A stretch of 18,946 nucleotides of DNA from JAZNLR01 sp045579195 (lineage in GTDB: Bacteria > Bacillota > Clostridia > Christensenellales > CAMQZB01), in NCBI GenBank assembly GCA_045579195.1, contig JAZNLR010000092.1, forward strand, positions 1-18,946, in the 5' to 3' direction. The translations under genes and the position numbers were made by a program. The notes under the pieces are model-generated. The model was not told the DNA's origin. It ran no database searches and was given only the letters and a program-made list of their open reading frames with translations. Position 1 is the stretch's first letter. Each line of letters opens with the position of its first letter. This document shows, one piece after another, positions 13,998 to 18,946 of this stretch.

Positions 13998-14016
13998 CCC
14001 TTTTTAAGGGTTATTT
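13993..14016 (+). terminator. Hairpin between yqhY and nusB (weak terminator or attenuator)
   Basis: A perfect 10-bp inverted repeat AATAACCCTT (13993-14002) and AAGGGTTATT (14006-14015) with a three-base loop. The yqhY stop codon lies inside the left arm. Only three T follow before GGCG, so full termination is doubtful. It may set the ratio of yqhY to nusB transcripts or stabilise the 3' end. No convincing promoter is seen between it and nusB: a TTGACA at 14025-14030 lies too close to the nusB start to act as a -35 box. Confidence 0.6.
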
Positions 14017-14047
14017 GGCGTTCTTTGACAATGAGAAGAGGTGACCA

Positions 14048-14464
14048 ATGAGAAAGGATGCAAGAGAGATCGTCTTTAAGTTAATCTTCGAGTTCTTGTT
14101 TTTGAAAGAGCCCGATGAGGAAACGAAGACTGAACTTTTGTTGGAAAATAAAGCCGTTGTTTCCGATCATGACGCGGAGTACGTTCACTCGGTTTACGAG
14201 GGTGTGATTGCAAATTTTGACACGCTTTACGAGGCTGTCAACGAGCGCGCAAACATCTTTAAGGGCGAGCGCATTTTTAAGACGGATCTTGCCGTGATGT
14301 TGCTTGCGGCGTACGAGTTGAAGTTCTGCGAGGATATTCCTCCCGTGGTTTCCATCAACGAGGCACTCATCCTTGCTGGAAAGTATTGCTCGGAAAACAG
14401 CATTCCGTTTATCAACGGTATTTTGGCAAAAATAAAATTGGATGCGGAACAGAAAGGAAAGTGA
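14048..14464 (+). CDS. nusB: Transcription antitermination factor NusB
   Basis: A 138-residue all-helical NusB. Together with S10 (NusE) it binds boxA RNA and supports antitermination and processing of rRNA transcripts. The N-terminal REIVFKLIFEFLF corresponds to the usual R-x-x-A-x-x-x-L-Y-x-x-x block, though divergent. The C-terminal half is clear: LAVMLLAAYELKFCEDIPPVVSINEALILAGKY followed by FINGILAKI. GAGGTGA just before ATG 14048 is the ribosome binding site. It is followed by folD after 51 bases, as in many Bacillota. A weak 5-bp hairpin with some T residues lies in that gap, but it is not convincing as a terminator. Confidence 0.94.
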   Translation: MRKDAREIVFKLIFEFLFLKEPDEETKTELLLENKAVVSDHDAEYVHSVYEGVIANFDTLYEAVNERANIFKGERIFKTDLAVMLLAAYELKFCEDIPPVVSINEALILAGKYCSENSIPFINGILAKIKLDAEQKGK

Positions 14465-14515
14465 GAACATTGCTTTCTTTTTCTTTTCCAAAATGATGAA
14501 AGGAGCAGGTGAAAA

Positions 14516-15355
14516 ATGGGTATTATAGACGGAAAGAAAATTTCTTCTGAAATTCGTGAAGAAATTGCGGTGGAAGTGGCATCCCTTGCAGAACGCGGCG
14601 TATACGTTGGTCTTGCGGTCATTCTCGTAGGTTCGAATCCTGCTTCCCAAGTGTACGTTCGCAATAAGATTTCTGCTTGCGAGAAGGTGGGCATCCGCTC
14701 GTTTGCGTACTACTTGCCTGAAGATGCAACAGAGGAACAGGTTGTCGAACTTGTGGACACTCTTGCCGCTGATCAGAACGTTGACGGCATCCTTGTTCAG
14801 CTCCCTTTGCCGAGACACATAGATGAAAAACACGTCTGTTCGCACATTCCCATCGAGAAGGATGTGGACGGTTTCTTGCCTGAAAACGTTGGCAATCTCG
14901 TGATTGGAAACGACACGTTAAAGTGCTGCACGCCGTATGGCGTCATTGAGCTCTTAAAGAGAAGCGGTGTGGAAATTGCGGGAAAACACGCTGTCGTTGT
15001 TGGACGAAGTAATATCGTTGGGAAGCCTTTGGCAATGCTTCTTCTTGCAGAGAATGCAACCGTGACGGTTTGCCACAGCAAGACAAGAGATCTTGCTTCC
15101 ATCACGCGTCAGGCGGATATCCTGTGTGTTGCGATCGGAAGAGCAAAGTTTATCACGGAAGATATGGTCAAGGATGGGGCTGTTGTCATTGATGTCGGAA
15201 TGAACAGGGAAGAAGGCAAGCTCTGTGGAGATGTGGATTATGACGCCGTTTCGAAAAAAGCCGCGCTGATCACACCTGTTCCCGGTGGTGTCGGTCCGAT
15301 GACCATTACAATGCTTTTGAAAAACACGTTAAAAACAGCATCCAAAAAAGGATAA
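14516..15355 (+). CDS. folD: Methylenetetrahydrofolate dehydrogenase / cyclohydrolase
   Basis: A 279-residue bifunctional FolD that interconverts 5,10-methylene-, 5,10-methenyl- and 10-formyl-tetrahydrofolate, normally with NADP. Active-site residues match E. coli Y50, K54, Q98 and D121: here Y47 and K51 (SQVYVRNK), Q95 (VQLPLP) and D118 (KDVDGF). The Rossmann nucleotide-binding block is VGRSNIVGKPLAM (162-174), and the C-terminal PGGVGPMT signature is intact. An AAGGAG and a GGTGA lie before ATG 14516. The next gene starts 10 bases after the stop, so the two are co-transcribed. Confidence 0.97.
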   Translation: MGIIDGKKISSEIREEIAVEVASLAERGVYVGLAVILVGSNPASQVYVRNKISACEKVGIRSFAYYLPEDATEEQVVELVDTLAADQNVDGILVQLPLPRHIDEKHVCSHIPIEKDVDGFLPENVGNLVIGNDTLKCCTPYGVIELLKRSGVEIAGKHAVVVGRSNIVGKPLAMLLLAENATVTVCHSKTRDLASITRQADILCVAIGRAKFITEDMVKDGAVVIDVGMNREEGKLCGDVDYDAVSKKAALITPVPGGVGPMTITMLLKNTLKTASKKG

Positions 15356-15365
15356 TGGAGGAAAT

Positions 15366-17159
15366 ATGAAGATTACCAACGATATTATTTATGTAGGTGT
15401 GAATGATCACGACGTCGATCTGTTTGAAGGGCAGTACGTCGTGCCCAACGGAATGGCGTATAACTCGTACGTCATCTTGGACGAGAAGGTTGCCGTGATG
15501 GACACGGTGGATGCCCGTTTTACACACGAGTGGCTGGACAATCTCCAGACGGCGCTCGCGGGAAGAAAGCCGGATTACCTCATCGTTCAGCATATGGAAC
15601 CCGATCACTCTGCAAACATTATGAACTTCTTGACGACGTACCCCGAGGCGATCGTCGTTGCAAACACGAAGACCTTTATTATGATGGAAGGATTCTTCGG
15701 AACGGACTTTGCAGATCGCAGGATCGTGGTGGAAAACGGGGAATCCCTTTCGCTCGGTCGTCACACACTTACCTTTGTTTTTGCACCGATGGTACATTGG
15801 CCGGAAGTTATGGTGACGTATGACTCGACGGACAAGGTTCTCTTCTCTGCCGACGGTTTCGGCAAGTTTGGCGCACTGGACGTTGAAGAGGATTGGGCTT
15901 GTGAAGCCCGTCGTTACTATTTCGGCATCGTCGGAAAGTACGGCGCGCAGGTGCAGGCGCTTTTGAAAAAGGCGGCGGGGCTTGAGATCGAAATCATTTG
16001 CCCGTTGCACGGACCCATTCTCACCGAAAATCTGGGATATTACCTCGGGCTTTACAACACCTGGTCTTCCTATGTTGCGGAATCCGAAGGAATTATGATT
16101 GCATACACCTCCGTTTACGGAAACACGAAGAAGGCGGTTTCTCTTCTTGCGGAAAAGCTCAAAGAAAAGGGCTGTCCGAAGGTGGTCGTCTGTGACCTCG
16201 CACGCGAGGACATGGCAGAGGCAGTTGAGGATGCATTCCGCTATAACAAACTTGTTCTTGCAACCACGACGTACAACGCGGAAATCTTCCCGTTCATGAA
16301 GCAGTTCATTGATCATCTGACCGAGCGCAACTATCAGAAACGCACGGTTGCATTGATTGAAAACGGATCTTGGGCACCGATGGCGGCAAAGATCATGCGC
16401 GGAATGTTCGAAAAATCCAAAGACATCACGTTTGCGGAAAACACCGTTTCCATCCGCTCTGCAATGAACGCAAAAAATGCAGAAGAACTTGAGGCGCTTG
16501 CAAACGAGCTCTGCATGGACTATATTGCGCTTTCGGATGAAACTGCAAACAAGAATGACTTAACTGCTCTTTTCCGCATTGGATATGGACTCTACGTCGT
16601 CACCTCAAACGACGGCAAAAAGGATAACGGGTTGATCGTCAACACTGTCTCGCAGGTGACCAACACGCCCAATCGCGTTGCCGTCACCATCAACAAGGAA
16701 AACTATTCTCATCACGTCATCCGCAAGACCGGAAAAATGAACGTCAACTGTCTGACGACCGAAGCGCCGTTTGCAGTCTTCGAGGCGTTTGGATTCGTGA
16801 GTGGAAGAAATAAGGACAAATTTGAAAATTGCACGCCGCTTCGCTCGGATAACGGACTTGTGATCCTCCCGAAGTACATCAACGCAATGCTCTCGCTGGA
16901 CGTCGAACAGTACGTTGACTTGGGAACGCACGGGATGTTCATCTGTAGCGTCACGGAAGCGCGTGTTATTAACGATAAGGAAGGAATGACCTATTCGTAT
17001 TATTACGATCACGTCAGACCTCAGCCAAAGACCGAAGGAAAGAAGGGATACGTTTGCACGATCTGCGGTTATATCCACGAGGACGACATCCTTCCGGATG
17101 ACTTCGTTTGTCCGCTGTGTAAGCACGGACCTGCAGATTTTGAAAAGATTGAAGATTAA
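15366..17159 (+). CDS. fprA: Flavodiiron protein fused to flavin reductase and rubredoxin
   Basis: A 597-residue four-domain flavodiiron protein. Residues 1-245 are the metallo-beta-lactamase-like domain with a full diiron set: H76-x-E78-x-D80-H81, H144, D163 and H215. Residues 246-395 are a flavodoxin domain (YTSVYGNTKKAV phosphate loop at 247-258). Residues about 400-555 form a flavin reductase-like domain (GLIVNTVSQVTNTPNRVAV, FGFVSGRNKDKF). Residues 560-597 are a rubredoxin domain with C564-x2-C567 and C582-x2-C585. The last two domains together resemble high-molecular-weight rubredoxin (Hrb) of Moorella, the reductant of FprA there. The expected reaction is four-electron reduction of O2 to water, and perhaps of NO to N2O, with electrons from NAD(P)H. 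GGAGGAA precedes ATG 15366. It shares a transcript with folD. Confidence 0.95.
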   Translation: MKITNDIIYVGVNDHDVDLFEGQYVVPNGMAYNSYVILDEKVAVMDTVDARFTHEWLDNLQTALAGRKPDYLIVQHMEPDHSANIMNFLTTYPEAIVVANTKTFIMMEGFFGTDFADRRIVVENGESLSLGRHTLTFVFAPMVHWPEVMVTYDSTDKVLFSADGFGKFGALDVEEDWACEARRYYFGIVGKYGAQVQALLKKAAGLEIEIICPLHGPILTENLGYYLGLYNTWSSYVAESEGIMIAYTSVYGNTKKAVSLLAEKLKEKGCPKVVVCDLAREDMAEAVEDAFRYNKLVLATTTYNAEIFPFMKQFIDHLTERNYQKRTVALIENGSWAPMAAKIMRGMFEKSKDITFAENTVSIRSAMNAKNAEELEALANELCMDYIALSDETANKNDLTALFRIGYGLYVVTSNDGKKDNGLIVNTVSQVTNTPNRVAVTINKENYSHHVIRKTGKMNVNCLTTEAPFAVFEAFGFVSGRNKDKFENCTPLRSDNGLVILPKYINAMLSLDVEQYVDLGTHGMFICSVTEARVINDKEGMTYSYYYDHVRPQPKTEGKKGYVCTICGYIHEDDILPDDFVCPLCKHGPADFEKIED

Positions 17160-17162
17160 CGT

Positions 17163-17198
17163 AAAAATCCGCCCAATTCGGGCGCATTTTTGTTTTTT
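17163..17198 (+). terminator. Rho-independent terminator after fprA
   Basis: Stem AAAAAT-c-CGCCC (17163-17174) with GGGCG-c-ATTTTT (17180-17191), one C-C mismatch, a five-base loop and a following TTTTTT (17193-17198). The A-rich left side means it could also act on the opposite strand, although no minus-strand gene is seen. Confidence 0.9.
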
Positions 17199-17201
17199 CT
17201 C

Positions 17202-17231
17202 TTGCAAAAGGGTTTCCTTGCGTGGTATAAT
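17202..17231 (+). promoter_or_regulatory. Sigma-A-type promoter of xseA-xseB-ispA
   Basis: TTGCAA (17202-17207) and a perfect TATAAT (17226-17231) with an 18-base spacer. TGG directly before the -10 box makes an extended -10. It lies right after the fprA terminator and 24 bases before the xseA ATG, so the last three genes form their own unit. Confidence 0.8.
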
Positions 17232-17254
17232 CGTTGAGAAGCGAGGTGAAAAAG

Positions 17255-18469
17255 ATGGCGGAACGCATGATCACGGTCACACAACTGAATCTTTTGTTGA
17301 AGCGCATCGTGGATGCGGAAGACCTTCTTAAAAACATCCAGATTACGGGTGAAGTTTCAAACTTCACGCTTTCGGGTGGCCATGCGTACTTCACGCTGAA
17401 GGATGAGGAAAGTCAGCTGCGCTGTACGTTCTTTAACGCAGGGCGTTCATCCCGTGCGTACATCCCAAAAGCAGGCGAAAAAGTGGTTGCAACGGGCTCT
17501 CCGTCGTACTACGTCAAGGGCGGACAGTTGAGCTTTAACGTCACTGAGCTGAAACCCATGGGGCTTGGCGCGCTCTTTGAGAAATATATGAAGCTTAAAG
17601 GCGAGCTTGAGAAAGAGGGTATCTTTGACCCAACACACAAGAAGCCCATTCCGACGTTTCCGCGGCGCATCGGTGTCGTCACGTCAAAGACGGGCGCAGT
17701 CATCCGCGACATCATCAACGTGACACGACGCAGAAATCCGTTTGTTGACATCGTTCTCTATCCTGTCAAGGTGCAGGGGGAGGGCGCGGATATTGAGATC
17801 GCGAAGGGAGTTGCAAGATTAGATGAAAGCGGCCTTTGCGACACGATCATCGTTGGACGTGGCGGCGGATCCTTGGAGGATCTTGAAGCGTTCTATATGG
17901 AGCGGGTTGTGCGTGCTGTCTATGCGTGTAAGACGCCGATTATCTCCGCGGTCGGGCACGAAACAGACTTTTCTCTCTGTGATTTTGCCGCTGATTTACG
18001 CGCCCCAACGCCTTCTGCGGCGGCAGAGCTTGCCGTTCCGGATTTGAAAAAGGCGGTGCGTGATCACGTTGCTCTCGTTCGAGCAGTTGCGCAAAAGTGT
18101 GAGGCGAAATATACGGCCGGATCATCCAACCTGATACACGCGGGAAGCAAACTTGCGCTTGCTGCAAAGTCGGTTCTTGTACGCGGCGAATCGCAGATCA
18201 AAGGGGATGCAGAGCGGCTTTGGAACGCAATCTACGCACTCTGTGTGGAAAAACAAAATGGCCTGAAGCTGATGATGCAACAGATCAAGAACTTAAACCC
18301 GATGGCGCTTTTGGAAAAGGGATATGCAAAGGCGTCGTTTGACGGAAAAGAGATCGGGTCGGTGGAAGAAGTCCGTGTCGGAGAAAATGTCAGTGTCCGC
18401 ATGTGGGACGGATCGTTCGATGCGACGGTCACAGAGGTTGTGAGGGATCACAAGGAGGAAAGAAAATGA
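17255..18469 (+). CDS. xseA: Exodeoxyribonuclease VII large subunit
   Basis: A 404-residue catalytic subunit of exonuclease VII, which degrades single-stranded DNA from both ends in mismatch and damage repair. The N-terminal OB-fold is at about 25-105 (ITGEVSNFTLSGGHAYFTL). The nuclease domain has PRRIGVVTSKTGAVIRDI (136-153), IIVGRGGGSLEDL (198-210), SAVGHETDFSLCDFAADLRAP (231-251) and the PTPSAAAEL block. A long helical region and a closing beta segment follow. ATG 17255 is chosen over TTG 17234 because GAGGTGA (17243-17249) is correctly spaced for it. The stop overlaps xseB by four bases (ATGA). Confidence 0.96.
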   Translation: MAERMITVTQLNLLLKRIVDAEDLLKNIQITGEVSNFTLSGGHAYFTLKDEESQLRCTFFNAGRSSRAYIPKAGEKVVATGSPSYYVKGGQLSFNVTELKPMGLGALFEKYMKLKGELEKEGIFDPTHKKPIPTFPRRIGVVTSKTGAVIRDIINVTRRRNPFVDIVLYPVKVQGEGADIEIAKGVARLDESGLCDTIIVGRGGGSLEDLEAFYMERVVRAVYACKTPIISAVGHETDFSLCDFAADLRAPTPSAAAELAVPDLKKAVRDHVALVRAVAQKCEAKYTAGSSNLIHAGSKLALAAKSVLVRGESQIKGDAERLWNAIYALCVEKQNGLKLMMQQIKNLNPMALLEKGYAKASFDGKEIGSVEEVRVGENVSVRMWDGSFDATVTEVVRDHKEERK

Positions 18470-18681
18470 ATTTTGAACAGGGTACGAAGGAACTGGAAAA
18501 GATCATCGAGAAGTTGGATTCCAAAAACGTGACGTTGGAGGAGAGTATCGTTCTCTTTGAACAGGGTGTCAAGATTTCAAAAGAATGCCTTGCACTCTTG
18601 AATGAATCTAAGGGAAAAATCACCATGGTAAAAGAGGAACTCGACAGCTTGCTTGAAGTTCCGTTTGAGATTGAACAGTGA
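18466..18681 (+). CDS. xseB: Exodeoxyribonuclease VII small subunit
   Basis: A 71-residue helical XseB, several copies of which bind each XseA and regulate the enzyme. The family signature is clear: FEQGTKELEKIIEKLDS, then TLEESIVLFEQGVKISKECLALLNESKGKI. ATG 18466 has a strong AAGGAGGAA upstream and overlaps the xseA stop. The in-frame upstream extension to 18403 is a shadow of the xseA end. The stop overlaps the GTG of the next gene. Confidence 0.95.
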   Translation: MNFEQGTKELEKIIEKLDSKNVTLEESIVLFEQGVKISKECLALLNESKGKITMVKEELDSLLEVPFEIEQ

Positions 18682-18946
18682 AAGTCTTGCTTGAAAAACT
18701 GAAGACAAATTCCGAGAAGATGGAGCGTGCACTTTTTTCTGCGACCGAACGGATTGAAAACGGTGCGATGAGAGAGCGCGTTCGTTATAGTCTACTTGGC
18801 GGAGGGAAGCGAATTCGTTCGTTTTTGATGAGAGAGGCATTTTCCCTCTTTGAAAAAGACGCGGAAACCATCACGCCATTTCTCTCAGCGATAGAGTGCA
18901 TCCATACGTACTCTTTGATTCACGACGATCTGCCTTGCATGGACAA
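18678..18946 (+). CDS. ispA: Polyprenyl (farnesyl) diphosphate synthase, 5' part
   Basis: The first 89 residues of an isoprenyl diphosphate synthase, cut by the window end. GTG 18678 shares bases with the xseB stop (GTGA). The protein shows the GGGKRIRSF motif (41-49; usually GGKRxRP, so Pro is replaced by Ser) and the first Asp-rich motif D83-D84-L-P-C-M-D89, with the LIHDDLP form typical of IspA-type short-chain synthases. The expected product is farnesyl or geranylgeranyl diphosphate from IPP and DMAPP. The xseA-xseB-ispA order is widely conserved. No good ribosome binding site is seen, so translation is probably coupled to xseB. Confidence 0.93.
   Translation, partial: MKVLLEKLKTNSEKMERALFSATERIENGAMRERVRYSLLGGGKRIRSFLMREAFSLFEKDAETITPFLSAIECIHTYSLIHDDLPCMD

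Noticed and set aside
14025..14030. TTGACA as a -35 box for nusB
   Set aside because: A -10 box at 17 bases would fall at the nusB start codon, and no TATAAT-like sequence is there.
14457..14485. Weak GAAAG/CTTTC hairpin with T residues after nusB
   Set aside because: Only five base pairs with a long loop in a low-complexity stretch. Not supported as a terminator.
15306..16316. Minus-strand open frame of 336 codons opposite the folD end and fprA
   Set aside because: No ribosome binding site or promoter, no domain, and it lies opposite the diiron domain whose ligands are all intact.
1..18946. Search for CRISPR arrays, tRNAs, insertion sequences, phage, toxin-antitoxin or defence genes
   Set aside because: None seen. 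Almost all of the window is taken by conserved housekeeping and sporulation genes with small gaps.

Overview
This window is a compact chromosomal housekeeping region from an endospore-forming member of the Bacillota, most likely class Clostridia. The reasons are a complete spoIIIAA-AH cluster, strong GGAGG/GAGGTGA ribosome binding sites, a clostridial FprA-type flavodiiron protein, and gene order close to the nusA-infB and efp-spoIIIA-nusB-folD-xseA-ispA neighbourhoods of Bacillus and Clostridium. Genus and species cannot be told from the sequence. All genes I accept are on the + strand. Long minus-strand open frames, including one of about 3.2 kb opposite infB, look like shadows.

Layout. (1) 10-7108: an overlapping run ylxR, ylxQ, infB, rbfA, nrnA, truB, ribF and an endonuclease IV-family gene. 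It covers translation initiation, ribosome and tRNA maturation, nanoRNA turnover, flavin cofactor synthesis and possibly DNA repair. The run presumably continues from nusA upstream of the window. (2) 7114-8873: an Xaa-Pro aminopeptidase gene (yqhT-like) with its own promoter, then efp, closed by a textbook terminator. (3) 8884-13546: a sigma-E-type promoter and the eight spoIIIA genes, which encode the mother-cell half of the SpoIIIA-SpoIIQ channel. (4) 13552-14464: a strong sigma-A promoter overlapped by a long perfect dyad, then an Asp23/YqhY gene, a hairpin and nusB. (5) 14516-17198: folD and a four-domain flavodiiron protein (MBL, flavodoxin, flavin reductase, rubredoxin), closed by a terminator. 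(6) 17202 to the end: an extended -10 promoter, then xseA, xseB and the start of a farnesyl-diphosphate synthase gene, cut by the window end.

There is little dead space; no gap without a gene exceeds about 110 bases. I saw no tRNA, rRNA, CRISPR array, insertion sequence, prophage, toxin or defence gene. I do not see a new multi-gene system. The observations most worth a second look are the dyad at the Asp23-gene promoter (three CAAGTAT half-sites), the FprA-Hrb-like fusion placed between folD and xseA, and the start of the aminopeptidase gene, where a strong SD sequence is followed by no normal start codon.
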